In this document: positions 24,754 through 33,410 of the stretch, one piece after another | How the letters are laid out: each line of letters starts with the position of its first letter | Position numbering within the stretch: position 1 is the stretch's first letter | NCBI RefSeq assembly: GCF_040675875.1 | Contig: NZ_JBEGII010000001.1 | Location: 1,798,001-1,862,000 of the forward strand | Reading direction: 5' to 3' | Length of the DNA: 64,000 nucleotides | DNA from: Microbacterium sp. LWO12-1.2 | Lineage (GTDB): Bacteria > Actinomycetota > Actinomycetes > Actinomycetales > Microbacteriaceae | Program-made: the position numbers and the translations under genes | The notes under the pieces: model-generated | The model's input: the letters and a program-made list of their open reading frames with translations, nothing else | What the model was told of the DNA's origin: nothing | Database searches by the model: none

Positions 24754-25563
24754 TCAGCCGGCGTTCTGTGCCCGCTGCTCCTTCGACTTCGCCACGCTCG
24801 CGCGCAGTGCTTCCATGAGGTCGATGACCTCGCCGCTCTGGGCGTTCGATTCCTTCTCACCGAAGGTCTCGGAGACATCGAAGGTGTCACCCGCCTCGAT
24901 CTTGGCGTCGATGAGCGTGCGCAGCTCCTTCTGATACTCGTCGACGAACTCCTCGGCATCGAAGTCCGCCGAGTAGCTCTCCACGAGGGATGCCGACAGC
25001 TCCAATTCCTTCTTCGAGATGCGGACGTCCTCATCCAATGCCGGGAACTCCGCCTCGCGCACCTCGTCGGCCCACAGCAGCGTCTGCAGCACCAGCACCT
25101 TGCCGCGCACACGCAGCGCGGCCAGGCGGGTCTTCTGCCGCAGCGTGAACCGCACGATCGCGGTGCGGTCGGTCTGTTCGAGCGTCTTGCGCAGCAGCAC
25201 GTAGGCCTTGGGCGACTTCGAGTCGGGCTCGAGGTAGTACGGCTTGTCGAGCGTGAGCAGATCGACCTGGTCCGACGGGACGAACTCGACCACGTCGATC
25301 TCCCGACTCTTCTCCGCCGGCAGTGCGGCGAGATCGTCCTTGGTGAGCACGACGGTCTGACCTTCGTCGACATAGGCCTTGTCGATGTCGGCGAAAGCCA
25401 CGGTCTCCCCGCACACCTCGCAGGTGCGTTGATAGCGGATGCGCCCGCCATCCTTCTCGTGCACCTGATGCAGCGACACATCGTGGTCCTCGGTGGCGGA
25501 ATACACCTTCACCGGCACATTGACGAGCCCGAATGTCAGCGCGCCCTTCCAGATCGTCCTCAT
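24754..25563 (-). CDS. ku: Non-homologous end joining protein Ku
   Basis: 269 residues from ATG 25563. Bacterial Ku forms a homodimeric ring on DNA ends and recruits LigD. The core begins MRTIWKGALTFGLVNVPVKVYSATED and includes HQVHEKDGGRIRYQRTCEVCGETV, which has a CxxC pair, KSREIDVVEFV and YYLEPDSKSPKAYVLLRKTLEQTDR. The C-terminal tail is short and Lys/Glu/Ala-rich. It diverges from ligD with 71 bp between start codons. A TCTACT hexamer lies 6 nt before the ATG, so the transcript may be leaderless. Confidence 0.97.
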   Translation of the reverse strand: MRTIWKGALTFGLVNVPVKVYSATEDHDVSLHQVHEKDGGRIRYQRTCEVCGETVAFADIDKAYVDEGQTVVLTKDDLAALPAEKSREIDVVEFVPSDQVDLLTLDKPYYLEPDSKSPKAYVLLRKTLEQTDRTAIVRFTLRQKTRLAALRVRGKVLVLQTLLWADEVREAEFPALDEDVRISKKELELSASLVESYSADFDAEEFVDEYQKELRTLIDAKIEAGDTFDVSETFGEKESNAQSGEVIDLMEALRASVAKSKEQRAQNAG

Positions 25564-25569
25564 GTGACC

Positions 25570-25575
25570 AGTAGA
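25570..25575 (-). promoter_or_regulatory. -10 element TCTACT of ku
   Basis: On the minus strand TCTACT, 6 nt (GGTCAC), ATG 25563. Weaker match to TAnnnT than most of the leaderless set. Confidence 0.4.
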
Positions 25576-25622
25576 CACCAGCCGCGCCTACGGCGGCTAG
25601 CCCCGCCGACGCTCCGCGCCGC

Positions 25623-25628
25623 TAGCCT
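25623..25628 (+). promoter_or_regulatory. -10 element TAGCCT of ligD
   Basis: TAGCCT, 6 nt (GGCGTC), ATG 25635; no ribosome site. Divergent from the ku promoter within the same 71 bp. Confidence 0.55.
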
Positions 25629-25634
25629 GGCGTC

Positions 25635-27578
25635 ATGGCGACCGACGGGCAGATCGTGCAGATCGGCGGCCGCCGCCTGCGCGTCACCAACCTCGACAAG
25701 ATCGTCTATCCCGAGACCGGTACGACCAAGGGCGAGATCATCGCCTACTACTCCACGATCGCCCCACAGCTCCTGCCCCTGCTCGCCGGACGCCCTGTCA
25801 CACGCAAGCGCTGGGTGGAGGGTGTGGGCACCACGGATGCTCCGGCCGACGCGTTCTTCACGAAGCAGCTCGAACGCGGTGCTCCGGAGTGGATCCCCCG
25901 CCAGGAGATCCAGCACTCCGACGGCGCCAAGGAGTATCCGCTCGTGCAGGACGTGCCGACGCTGGTGTGGCTGGCTCAGGTCGCCGCGATCGAGCTGCAC
26001 GTGCCGCAATGGAGATTCACCGCCGACGGGCTGCCAGGCACGCCCGACCGGCTCGTGCTCGACCTCGACCCGGGACCCGGCGTCGATCTGGCACAGTGCG
26101 CCGCTGTCGCCCGCATCGCCCGCGGCATCCTCACCGGGATGGGACTCGACCCGCTCCCGGTGACGAGCGGGTCCAAGGGCATCCACCTCTACGCCGCGCT
26201 GCCCGGCGAGCAGACCAGCGACGAGATCTCCGCCGTCGTGAAGGAGCTCGCCCGACTCATCGAGAGCGAGCATCCCGATCTCGCGACCGCCACGATGGCG
26301 AAGGCGGTGCGCGGCGGCCGGGTGTTCCTGGACTGGAGCCAGAACAACGGCAAGAAGACGACGATCTCGCCCTACTCCCTGCGGGGCCGCGCGCAGCCCT
26401 GGGTCGCCGCTCCCCGCACCTGGGAGGAGCTCGAGGATCCCGATCTCGCGCAGCTCGACCTCGACGCCGTGCTCGCGCGCGCCGAGGCCGGCATCGATCC
26501 GCTGGCCGGCCTGCGCGGCGAGGCCCCCGCCTCCGCGCCGCCCGTCGCGCCCCGTCATCCGCACCGCTACCCGCGCGCCTCAGCAGCAACGGCATCCGAT
26601 GCACAGAAACCCACGCTGGCGCCGATGCTCGCAGAGAACGGCACCCCGGCACTCGCCCGCAGCCTCAGCACCCCGTCCTGGGTGGAGGTGAAGTGGGACG
26701 GCATCCGCGCTGTCGGCACCTGGTCGAACGGCCGGATGCTGCTGCATGCCCGTAGCGGCATCGACATCACGGCACGCTATCCCGAACTCACCGCCGACGG
26801 CGCGCCGTTCCTTCCCGCGTCGGATGCGGTCGTCGACGGCGAGATCGTGGCCTTCGACCCCCAGGGACGGCCGAGCTTCTCACTCCTGCAGAACCGGATG
26901 CACCTGACGCGTCCGCGGGAGATCGAGCGGGAGGTCGTGCGCACGCCGATCGTCTACCTGCTCTTCGATCTGCTCCGTCTCGACGGCCATGATCTCACCG
27001 ACATGCCGCTCCGACAGCGGCGCACTCTGCTCCACGACCTGGCCGAAGGGCTCGACGCCCCCGTGCAGATCCCGCCGGTGTTCGACGACGTCGACGCCGC
27101 CCTCGCCGCGAGTCGGGAGTTCGGCCTGGAAGGCGTGGTCGCCAAGGACCCGTCGTCGCGCTACCGGCCAGGGCAGCGCTCCCCGTCGTGGCTCAAGCTC
27201 AAGCACACCCTCATGCAGGAGGCGGTGATCGTCGGCATCCGCCCCGGCAAGGGTGACCGCGAGAGCACACTCGGCTCCCTCCTCCTCGCCGTCCCCGATG
27301 TGGCAGGAGGGGCGCTGCGCTACGTGGGGCGGGTGGGCACCGGCTTCACCGAACGCTCGCTGCGCGACCTGTTGGCTCGTCTGGAGCCGCTGCGGGTCGA
27401 TGCCGCTCCGCTGGAGGGAGTCCCGGCGCTCGACGCCTCGGATGCGCTCTGGGTGCGGCCGGAACTGGTGGGCGAGGTCGAGTTCGCGAACTGGACACCC
27501 GACGGCGTGCTGCGGCACGCGCGATGGCGAGGACTCCGGCCCGACAAGTCGCCCGCCGAGGTGGTGCGCGAGTCCTGA
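25635..27578 (+). CDS. ligD: NHEJ DNA ligase LigD (polymerase and ligase domains)
   Basis: 647 residues. Order: primase-type polymerase domain (about 10-290), then ATP-dependent ligase (about 320-647). Polymerase metal ligands are in VLDLDPGPGV (Asp143, Asp145) and FLDWSQNNGKKTT; TSGSKGIHLYAAL is the conserved nucleotide-binding stretch. The ligase nucleophile is in VEVKWDGIRAVG (Lys353), followed by DGEIVAFD, EGVVAKDPSSRYRPGQRSPSWLKLK and an OB-fold ending EFANWTPDGVLRHARWRGLRPDK. The 3'-phosphoesterase domain found in mycobacterial and pseudomonad LigD is missing. It pairs with the divergent ku gene as a two-gene NHEJ system. Confidence 0.96.
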   Translation: MATDGQIVQIGGRRLRVTNLDKIVYPETGTTKGEIIAYYSTIAPQLLPLLAGRPVTRKRWVEGVGTTDAPADAFFTKQLERGAPEWIPRQEIQHSDGAKEYPLVQDVPTLVWLAQVAAIELHVPQWRFTADGLPGTPDRLVLDLDPGPGVDLAQCAAVARIARGILTGMGLDPLPVTSGSKGIHLYAALPGEQTSDEISAVVKELARLIESEHPDLATATMAKAVRGGRVFLDWSQNNGKKTTISPYSLRGRAQPWVAAPRTWEELEDPDLAQLDLDAVLARAEAGIDPLAGLRGEAPASAPPVAPRHPHRYPRASAATASDAQKPTLAPMLAENGTPALARSLSTPSWVEVKWDGIRAVGTWSNGRMLLHARSGIDITARYPELTADGAPFLPASDAVVDGEIVAFDPQGRPSFSLLQNRMHLTRPREIEREVVRTPIVYLLFDLLRLDGHDLTDMPLRQRRTLLHDLAEGLDAPVQIPPVFDDVDAALAASREFGLEGVVAKDPSSRYRPGQRSPSWLKLKHTLMQEAVIVGIRPGKGDRESTLGSLLLAVPDVAGGALRYVGRVGTGFTERSLRDLLARLEPLRVDAAPLEGVPALDASDALWVRPELVGEVEFANWTPDGVLRHARWRGLRPDKSPAEVVRES

Positions 27579-27584
27579 GCGTGG

Positions 27585-28505
27585 TCAGGCGTGATGTGGT
27601 TCGCAGTCCGACTGCTCGGCCGGCTCGATCTGGAAGGTGGAGTGCTCCACGTCGAAGTGCTCGGCCAGGCAGGACTGCAGGTCGGAGAGCAGTATCGCCG
27701 ATCGCCCGTCCGCCAGATACGCCGGATCGACGCTGACGTGCGCGCTGAACACGGGCGCGCCGCGCGTGAGCTGCCACACATGCACGTCGTGCACACCCGT
27801 CACGCCCTCATAGTCCAGCAGGTGCTGACGGATGTCGCTCACCGCCGTCCCCTTCGGCGCAGACTCCGAGAGCACCGAGAACACCTCGCGCAGCAGCGAG
27901 ATCGCCCGCGGGATGATCATCACCGCGATGAACATCGAGGCGATGGCATCCGCCGGCATCCATCCCGTCGCGACGATCACGATGGCCGCGACGATCACGG
28001 CCGCCGAACCGATCAGATCCCCCATGACCTCCAGGTACGCGCCGCGCACGTTGATGCTGTCGCGCTGCGCACGGCTCAGCAGCCACATCGAGACGCCGTT
28101 CGCGAGGAGTCCGATCACGGCGACCGCGAGCATCAGGGGACCGGCGACCTCCACATCACTCGGGTTCAGCAGCCGACCGACGGCTTCGACCCCGACCCAG
28201 CCGGCGAGGAGGATCAGGATCACGGCGTTGATCAACGCCCCGAACACCTCGGCGCGCTGGTATCCGAAGGTGCGGCGGTCGTCGGCCGGACGCGCCGCGA
28301 CGGCCGCAGCGATGAGGGCGATCACGAGAGCGGACGCGTCGGTGAACATGTGCGCGGCATCGGCCAACAGCGCCAGCGAGCCGGTCAGGATCGCTCCGAC
28401 CACCTGCACGACCATGATCGTCGCGGTCAGGCAGAGTGAGATCGTGAGCAGGCGGCGATGGCCTGCCGAACGGATGCCGCCGGCAGCGGGAGCGTGATCG
28501 TGCAT
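27585..28505 (-). CDS. Cation diffusion facilitator family metal exporter
   Basis: 306 residues, six membrane helices plus a cytoplasmic C-terminal ferredoxin-like domain (DIRQHLLDYEGVTGVHDVHVWQLTRGAPVFSAH). CDF proteins export Zn, Co, Cd or Mn against protons. Helix 2 has the metal pair in LLADAAHMFTDASAL. In helix 5 the expected H-x3-D motif reads E-x3-D (YLEVMGDLIGS), so one ligand is Glu. His-rich ends (MHDHAP, CEPHH) may bind metal. A TAGCCT hexamer 6 nt before the ATG suggests a leaderless transcript. It is convergent with ligD, 6 bp apart. Metal specificity is uncertain. Confidence 0.92.
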   Translation of the reverse strand: MHDHAPAAGGIRSAGHRRLLTISLCLTATIMVVQVVGAILTGSLALLADAAHMFTDASALVIALIAAAVAARPADDRRTFGYQRAEVFGALINAVILILLAGWVGVEAVGRLLNPSDVEVAGPLMLAVAVIGLLANGVSMWLLSRAQRDSINVRGAYLEVMGDLIGSAAVIVAAIVIVATGWMPADAIASMFIAVMIIPRAISLLREVFSVLSESAPKGTAVSDIRQHLLDYEGVTGVHDVHVWQLTRGAPVFSAHVSVDPAYLADGRSAILLSDLQSCLAEHFDVEHSTFQIEPAEQSDCEPHHA

Positions 28506-28511
28506 GTCTTC

Positions 28512-28517
28512 AGGCTA
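28512..28517 (-). promoter_or_regulatory. -10 element TAGCCT of the CDF gene
   Basis: On the minus strand TAGCCT, 6 nt (GAAGAC), ATG 28505. Leaderless arrangement. Confidence 0.55.
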
Positions 28518-28618
28518 GACCGGGAATCCCTGTCCGCAGGGCGATTCCGCCTAGTCGGGAAGGGTAACGAGAACCACTCTCAGCAGCAGCGGAAACTGCC
28601 CGGTGATTCGGCCCGAAG

Positions 28619-28647
28619 TTGACCTCAGTTGGTAGAGCGGACAGGGT
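28619..28647 (+). promoter_or_regulatory. Promoter of the 28654 small gene
   Basis: TTGACC (28619-28624), 17 bp spacer, CAGGGT (28642-28647), then 6 nt and ATG 28654. The -35 and spacing are good and the -10 is poor. The spacer contains a tRNA D-arm-like string (see rejected items). Confidence 0.45.
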
Positions 28648-28653
28648 GGGCGG

Positions 28654-28854
28654 ATGAGCAACTTCAGCGATGACCTCAAGAGTTGGGCCGCCCGCCATGC
28701 TTCCGCGTCAGCGGACGAGCAGGTGTTGCACGCCTACGCGGCGGAGAATCCTGCACCGGAAGGCCAGGAGTGGTTCATCGCGGGACAGACCACGAAAGGC
28801 GACGAACCGACCTATCAGTTCGACCTCCGTCCTGTCACGGGCGCGAGTAGCTGA
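28654..28854 (+). CDS. Small hypothetical protein
   Basis: 66 residues, acidic and soluble: an Ala/Ser-rich helical start (NFSDDLKSWAARHASASADEQVLHAY), then EWFIAGQTTKGDEPTYQFDLRPV, which looks like a short beta hairpin. No membrane segment, no cysteine, no known motif. Codon use matches neighbours and a promoter with correct spacing precedes it. Its last 20 bp overlap the 3' end of the convergent reductase gene. Function unknown. Confidence 0.6.
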   Translation: MSNFSDDLKSWAARHASASADEQVLHAYAAENPAPEGQEWFIAGQTTKGDEPTYQFDLRPVTGASS

Positions 28855-29407
28855 GCACCACGCACCCGTTGTCGAAGGAGCGGACGTCCTCCAGCGTGAA
28901 CAGCGTCGGCGTGAAGCCGTGGCGGGTCATAGGGATGCCGGAACCGGCGATGACCGGATACTTCTTCACGATCAGACGATCGACCTCGTCGAGCAGCACA
29001 CCGGCGAGCCCTGCGCCGCCGGCGAGATAGATCCCGAGGCCGTCCTCCGCCTTGAGCTTCCGCACGCGCCCGATCGGATCCGTGCGGACGATCTCCACGT
29101 TCGGCTCACCGGGATCGGCGAGAGTCGCGCTGCACACGAGCGTGCGCAGCTGCGCATACGGATCCGTGATGCCGTACCGCAGCGCCGGCTCGTAGGTGCG
29201 TCGCCCCATGATCACGGTGTCGAATCTCGTGACCGGAGCGTCCGCTCGTCCGCGCGCCGCCCGGACGTGCGCGGGCTGGATGTCGGCGAGCTCGGTGCCG
29301 AGCGTCTCTTCGAACGCCGGCGTGAGGGGGAAGAAGTCGACCTCGTCGTCGGGGCCGGCGATGAAGCCGTCGAGGGTGACGCCGATGTAGTAGGTGAGTT
29401 CGCGCAT
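28835..29407 (-). CDS. RibD C-terminal / dihydrofolate-reductase-like oxidoreductase
   Basis: 190 residues from ATG 29407. It begins RELTYYIGVTLDGFIAGPDDEVDFFP, the usual start of the RibD_C/DHFR-like family, and contains VIMGRRTYEPALRYG, KLKAEDGLGIYLAGGAGLAGVLLDEVDRLIVKKYPVIAGSG and a C-terminal strand SFDNGCVVLSYSRP. The Rossmann-like NADPH loop is LAGGAGLAG. Members usually occur as stand-alone reductases with unknown substrates. Its promoter (TTGACG-18-TATCGT) is embedded in a 17 bp inverted repeat, so it is probably under specific repression. Confidence 0.85.
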   Translation of the reverse strand: MRELTYYIGVTLDGFIAGPDDEVDFFPLTPAFEETLGTELADIQPAHVRAARGRADAPVTRFDTVIMGRRTYEPALRYGITDPYAQLRTLVCSATLADPGEPNVEIVRTDPIGRVRKLKAEDGLGIYLAGGAGLAGVLLDEVDRLIVKKYPVIAGSGIPMTRHGFTPTLFTLEDVRSFDNGCVVLSYSRP

Positions 29408-29413
29408 GCCACA

Positions 29414-29461
29414 CACGATAACCACTACGCATGAAGTACGTCAAGCGTAGTGGTTATCGTG
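29414..29461. promoter_or_regulatory. Promoter within a 17 bp perfect inverted repeat (putative operator)
   Basis: Arms CACGATAACCACTACGC (29414-29430) and GCGTAGTGGTTATCGTG (29445-29461), 14 nt apart. On the minus strand TTGACG (29439-29444) and TATCGT (29415-29420), 18 nt apart, lie between and inside the arms. TATCGT is 7 nt before ATG 29407. A dimeric repressor bound here would cover the promoter. It could also act as a terminator for rdgB, but no T-run follows. Confidence 0.65.
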
Positions 29462-29467
29462 CGATAG

Positions 29468-30061
29468 TCAGAGCTTCTCGAGAAGTGGCACGAGCTGTGT
29501 GAACGCACGGGCACGATGCGACTGCGACTGCTTCTCCTCGGCGGTGAAGTCGCCGACCGTGCGTTCGGCTCCTTCGTCCTGGCCGTCCGGGATGAAGATG
29601 GGGTCGTACCCGAACCCGCCGCCTCCGGACGGCGCGTGCGCGAGGCGCCCCGGCCAGTTGCCGACGACCACGTGCTCCCGGCCGTCGGGCGTGACCAGAG
29701 CGATCGTCGAGTTGAAGTGCGCCGTGCGATGCGGGTCGGCGATGTCGTGCAGCTGGTCGAGCAGCAGTGCGAGATTCGCCGCCGCGTCCTTGCGCTGCCC
29801 CGCCCAGTATGCCGAGAAGACCCCGGGCGAACCGCCGAGCACATCGACGCAGATCCCGGAGTCGTCGGCCAGCGCCGCCAGGCCCGTGTGCGCCGATGCG
29901 GCCCGCGCCTTCAGGAGGGCGTTGTCCGCGAAGGTCACGCCGTCCTCGACCGGCTCCGGACCGTCGTAGGCGACGATCTCCAGATCAGGACGCGTCTGCG
30001 CCACGATCTGCTGGAACTCCGCGACCTTGTGCGGATTGTGGGTCGCCAGGACGACCTTCAT
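29468..30061 (-). CDS. rdgB: RdgB/HAM1 non-canonical purine NTP pyrophosphatase
   Basis: 197 residues from ATG 30061, which overlaps the rph stop (ATGA). It hydrolyses dITP, ITP and XTP to monophosphates and cleans the nucleotide pool. Family motifs: VVLATHNPHKVAEF (4-17), GVTFADNALLKARAAS, ALADDSGICVDVLGGSPGVFSAYWAG with metal-binding Asp, and GGGGFGYDPIFIPDGQ. The ending HRARAFTQLVPLLEKL is also typical. The rph-rdgB pair is a widespread bacterial gene neighbourhood, here with murI upstream. Confidence 0.96.
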   Translation of the reverse strand: MKVVLATHNPHKVAEFQQIVAQTRPDLEIVAYDGPEPVEDGVTFADNALLKARAASAHTGLAALADDSGICVDVLGGSPGVFSAYWAGQRKDAAANLALLLDQLHDIADPHRTAHFNSTIALVTPDGREHVVVGNWPGRLAHAPSGGGGFGYDPIFIPDGQDEGAERTVGDFTAEEKQSQSHRARAFTQLVPLLEKL

Positions 30062-30798
30062 CACTCGCCTGCCAGCGCCGCCGTCTGCAGGTCCTTCAGC
30101 GTCGCGCAGCCGGCGACACCGAGGTCGAGCAGGGCATCCAGCTCGCGCTTGTCGAACGGCGCTCCCTCGGCCGTCCCCTGCACCTCGACGAACAGGCCGC
30201 GGCCCGTCACGACGATGTTCATGTCGGTCTCCGCGCGCACGTCCTCGACGTATGCGAGATCGAGCATGGGCTCGCCGTCGATGATGCCCACCGAGACCGC
30301 AGCGACCGAGTCGAGCAGCGGAGTGGAGTTCTTGCCGATGAACTTCTTCGCACGACCCCACTCGATGGCGTCGGCGAGCGCGACGTACGCTCCGGTGATC
30401 GCCGCCGTGCGCGTGCCGCCGTCGGCCTGCAGCACGTCGCAGTCGATGACGATGGTGTTCTCGCCCAGGGCCTTGGTGTCGACGACGGCGCGCAGGGCAC
30501 GGCCGATCAGGCGCGAGATCTCGTGCGTGCGACCGCCGATGCGGCCTTTGACGCTCTCGCGGTCGTTGCGGCTGTTCGTCGCGCGCGGGAGCATGGCGTA
30601 CTCGGCGGTCACCCATCCCTTGCCCTTGCCCGTCAGCCAGCGCGGAACGCCGTTGGTGAAGGATGCCGTGCACAGCACCTTCGTGCCGCCGAAGCTGATC
30701 AGAGCCGAACCCTCGGCCTGCGCGCTCCATCCGCGCTCGATGGTGATCTCGCGGAGCTGATCGGTGGAACGGCCGTCGGCGCGGACGATATCGGTCAT
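30061..30798 (-). CDS. rph: Ribonuclease PH
   Basis: 245 residues from ATG 30798. A phosphorolytic 3'-5' exoribonuclease that trims tRNA 3' ends as a hexameric ring. Motifs: [69 protein letters not shown] with the RNA- and phosphate-binding Arg, and [27 protein letters not shown]. Length is usual (240-260). It sits between murI (33 bp upstream) and rdgB (4 bp overlap); the three probably form one unit. Confidence 0.97.
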   Translation of the reverse strand: MTDIVRADGRSTDQLREITIERGWSAQAEGSALISFGGTKVLCTASFTNGVPRWLTGKGKGWVTAEYAMLPRATNSRNDRESVKGRIGGRTHEISRLIGRALRAVVDTKALGENTIVIDCDVLQADGGTRTAAITGAYVALADAIEWGRAKKFIGKNSTPLLDSVAAVSVGIIDGEPMLDLAYVEDVRAETDMNIVVTGRGLFVEVQGTAEGAPFDKRELDALLDLGVAGCATLKDLQTAALAGE

Positions 30799-30830
30799 GT
30801 GCTTCTTTCGGGTAGGGGGATCCGGCCGCG

Positions 30831-31667
30831 TCAATACGGCTCGGAGAGGGATTCGGGAAGGGTGATGACGCCGGTCTGAACGAGTTGCACGTCGCGGACC
30901 TCGCGGCCCATCAGGCGGTTGGCGAGTGCGGTGAACTCTGTGGCGGAGTCGCCCGTCGCCTCGTACACGTAGGTCGCTGTCGCGTCGGGCGGGGCGAGGA
31001 GATCGCCGCGGACCAGTTGGCGGTACACGTCACCTGCGGTCTCGTCATCGCTGGAGACGAGAGTCACGCCCTCCCCCATCACGTAGCTGATCGCGCCGCG
31101 CAGGAACGGATAGTGCGTGCAACCGAGCACGAGAGTGTCGACCCCGGCATCACGCAGCGGAGCCAGATACTCCTCGGCGACCGCCAGAACTTCGGGCGTG
31201 CCGGTGATCCCGGCCTCGACGAACTCGACGAAGCGCGGGCAGGCAGCAGTGAAGACCTGGAGCCGCTCGTTCACCTCGAGCATGTCCTGGTACGCGCGCG
31301 ATCCGATGGTGCCGATCGTGCCGATCACGCCCACTCGTCCGTTGCGGGTCGTCGAGACGGCGCGACGCACAGCCGGTCCGATGACCTCCACCACGGGGAT
31401 GTCGTAGCGCTCCCTGGCATCGCGCAGCATCGCGGACGACGCCGTGTTGCAGGCGATCACGAGCATCTTCACACCCTGATCGACCAGGGTGTCGAGCACC
31501 TCGAGCGAGTAGCGACGCACATCGGCGATCGGCTTCGGCCCGTATGGAGAATGAGCGGTGTCGCCGATGTAGACGAACGATTCGCGGGGCAGCTGGGCGC
31601 GGATGGCACGTGCCACCGTGAGCCCGCCGACACCGGAGTCGAAGATCCCGATCGGCGCGTCGTTCAT
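30831..31667 (-). CDS. murI: Glutamate racemase
   Basis: 278 residues from ATG 31667. It makes D-glutamate for peptidoglycan. The two catalytic cysteines are in [12 protein letters not shown] and [15 protein letters not shown]; substrate-binding segments are [17 protein letters not shown] and [21 protein letters not shown] hexamer (31676-31681) sits 8 nt before the ATG, with GGGGAG in between, so either leaderless or very short-leader initiation is possible. First gene of murI-rph-rdgB, divergent from pncB. Confidence 0.96.
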   Translation of the reverse strand: MNDAPIGIFDSGVGGLTVARAIRAQLPRESFVYIGDTAHSPYGPKPIADVRRYSLEVLDTLVDQGVKMLVIACNTASSAMLRDARERYDIPVVEVIGPAVRRAVSTTRNGRVGVIGTIGTIGSRAYQDMLEVNERLQVFTAACPRFVEFVEAGITGTPEVLAVAEEYLAPLRDAGVDTLVLGCTHYPFLRGAISYVMGEGVTLVSSDDETAGDVYRQLVRGDLLAPPDATATYVYEATGDSATEFTALANRLMGREVRDVQLVQTGVITLPESLSEPY

Positions 31668-31718
31668 GACTCCCCAGCCTACCTGCGTCGAAGCCGCCGC
31701 GCGCGTCACCGCGCTCAC

Positions 31719-31724
31719 TAAGCT
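31719..31724 (+). promoter_or_regulatory. -10 element TAAGCT of pncB
   Basis: TAAGCT, 6 nt (GAGCGC), ATG 31731; no ribosome site. Confidence 0.5.
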
Positions 31725-31730
31725 GAGCGC

Positions 31731-33056
31731 ATGACCTCGTCGACGGCGCTGCTCACCGACCGCTATGAGCTCACGATGCTCGCTGCCTCGCTCCGCGACG
31801 GGACGGCTTTCCGCCCCAGCGTGTTCGAGCTGTTCTCACGACGCCTGTCCGGGGGTCGCCGATTCGGCGTCGTCGCAGGCACCGGGCGCCTGCTCAGCCT
31901 CGTGCGGGACTTCCGCTTCGGTGACGATGAGCTCCGCTTCCTCCGCGACAACCAGATCGTGGATGCACCCGCGGTGAAGTACCTCGAGGACTATCGGTTC
32001 ACCGGGTCGATCCGCGGCTACCGGGAGGGCGAGCTGTACTTCCCCGGCTCCCCCATCCTCACCGTCGAGGGCACGTTCGCAGACGCGGTGGTCCTGGAGA
32101 CGCTGGCGCTGAGCGTACTCAACCATGACTCCGCCGTCGCCACCGCCGCATCGCGCATGAGCATCGCGGCGGGTGAGCGTCCGCTCGCGGAGATGGGTTC
32201 ACGTCGCGCGGCCGAGCACTCGGCCGTGGCGGCCGCCCGCGCCGCTTACATCGCCGGCTTCAGCGCGACCAGCAATCTCGAGGCCGGACGACGCTGGGGC
32301 ATCCCGACGATGGGCACGGCAGCGCACTCCTGGACCCTGCTGCACGACACGGAGGAGCAGGCGTTCCGCGCGCAGGTCGACAGCCTCGGCGCCGGTACGA
32401 CGCTGCTGGTCGACACCTACGACATCCGGACCGGAGTCGAGACCGCGATCCGCGTGGCGGGGACCGAGCTCGGCGGCGTGCGCATCGACTCGGGCGACCT
32501 GCCGATCGTGGCGGCCGAGGTGCGCGCCCAACTCGACGAGCTCGGCGCGACCGGCACGCGCATCACCGTGACCAGCGATCTCGACGAGTACGCCATCGCC
32601 GCTCTCGCCGCCTCCCCCGTGGACTCCTACGGCGTCGGCACCTCCGTGGTGACCGGTTCCGGCTATCCGACGGCGAGCATGGTCTACAAGCTCGTCGCAC
32701 GCCAGGACTCCGACGGCTCCTGGGTCGGCGTCGCGAAAGCATCGGCGGACAAGGCATCGCACGGCGGACGCAAGGCGGCCTTCCGCACGATGGAGGATGG
32801 TGTGGCGGTAGGCGAGACCGTGGTCGTCGCCGACGGATTCGAGGAGCTCGAGTCGCCGGCCGGTCGCAGCGAAGGTCGCGCGCTGCAGGTCACGTTCGCC
32901 GAGGGTGGAGAGATCGACGCGACCCACGAAGGCCCAGAGGGCACTTCGGCAGCGCGCGCTCATCATCTACGGGTGCGCGAGGAACTTCCGGTCAGGGCGC
33001 TCGCGCTCAGCAAGTCGGATCCCGCGATCCCTACGATCTACGTCGACGTCGCCTGA
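31731..33056 (+). CDS. pncB: Nicotinate phosphoribosyltransferase
   Basis: 441 residues. It converts nicotinate and PRPP to nicotinate mononucleotide in NAD salvage. Motifs: [18 protein letters not shown] (7-24), [73 protein letters not shown] (where the autophosphorylated His is expected), [21 protein letters not shown] and RIDSGDLP. The C-terminal part [11 protein letters not shown] is the phosphate loop region (written in the protein as [12 protein letters not shown]). It stands alone with a leaderless-type start. Confidence 0.95.
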   Translation: MTSSTALLTDRYELTMLAASLRDGTAFRPSVFELFSRRLSGGRRFGVVAGTGRLLSLVRDFRFGDDELRFLRDNQIVDAPAVKYLEDYRFTGSIRGYREGELYFPGSPILTVEGTFADAVVLETLALSVLNHDSAVATAASRMSIAAGERPLAEMGSRRAAEHSAVAAARAAYIAGFSATSNLEAGRRWGIPTMGTAAHSWTLLHDTEEQAFRAQVDSLGAGTTLLVDTYDIRTGVETAIRVAGTELGGVRIDSGDLPIVAAEVRAQLDELGATGTRITVTSDLDEYAIAALAASPVDSYGVGTSVVTGSGYPTASMVYKLVARQDSDGSWVGVAKASADKASHGGRKAAFRTMEDGVAVGETVVVADGFEELESPAGRSEGRALQVTFAEGGEIDATHEGPEGTSAARAHHLRVREELPVRALALSKSDPAIPTIYVDVA

Positions 33057-33087
33057 CGGCGCATCGACGCGAGGTGCCGATGGCACG

Positions 33088-33105
33088 TGACGGGCGAACC
33101 CGTCA
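33088..33105. terminator. Hairpin between pncB and the DUF3039 gene
   Basis: TGACGGG, loop CGAA, CCCGTCA: 7 bp perfect stem with a stable tetraloop between two convergent genes; the right arm includes the DUF3039 stop codon. A second small hairpin (GTGCC-GAT-GGCAC) lies just before it. Confidence 0.6.
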
Positions 33106-33369
33106 GCGGACCATGGACTCGTAGATCTCCTTGCACGTCGGGCAGATCGGGAACTTCTCAGGGTCGCGCCCCGGAGTCCACTTCTTCCCGCAGAGTGCGC
33201 GCACCGGCTTGCCGGTGATCGCGGACTCGAGGATCTTGTCCTTCTTCACATAATGCGAGAAGCGCTCATGGTCGCCCGGTTCGAGGTTCTCCTCGCGGAG
33301 GAGCTCTTCCAGTTCGCGATCAAGCGTTGCCACGCCGCCCTGATCGGGGCTGTCCAGCGGAGTACTCAT
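33103..33369 (-). CDS. DUF3039 family protein
   Basis: 88 residues, the usual length of this actinobacterial family. An acidic helical N-terminus (TLDRELEELLREENLEPGDHERFSHYVKKDKI) is followed by a probable zinc site: ALCGKKW and FPICPTCKEIYESM, with three cysteines plus upstream histidines. RYVKK-type basic residues (HYVKKDKI) could contact nucleic acid. No function is established. A TAGACT hexamer 6 nt before the ATG indicates a leaderless transcript. Confidence 0.88.
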   Translation of the reverse strand: MSTPLDSPDQGGVATLDRELEELLREENLEPGDHERFSHYVKKDKILESAITGKPVRALCGKKWTPGRDPEKFPICPTCKEIYESMVR

Positions 33370-33375
33370 CCCGTG

Positions 33376-33381
33376 AGTCTA
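33376..33381 (-). promoter_or_regulatory. -10 element TAGACT of the DUF3039 gene
   Basis: On the minus strand TAGACT, 6 nt (CACGGG), ATG 33369. Confidence 0.55.
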
Positions 33382-33410
33382 GCCGCGTCAGGCTCGGCGT
33401 GGGCGGCCGG

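Noticed and set aside
28625..28640. tRNA D-arm-like string TCAGTTGGTAGAGCGGAC
   Set aside because: It matches a common tRNA D-arm, but no acceptor stem, anticodon arm or T-arm can be built around it. It lies in the spacer of a plausible promoter (TTGACC-17-CAGGGT). A decayed tRNA fragment cannot be excluded but is not supported.
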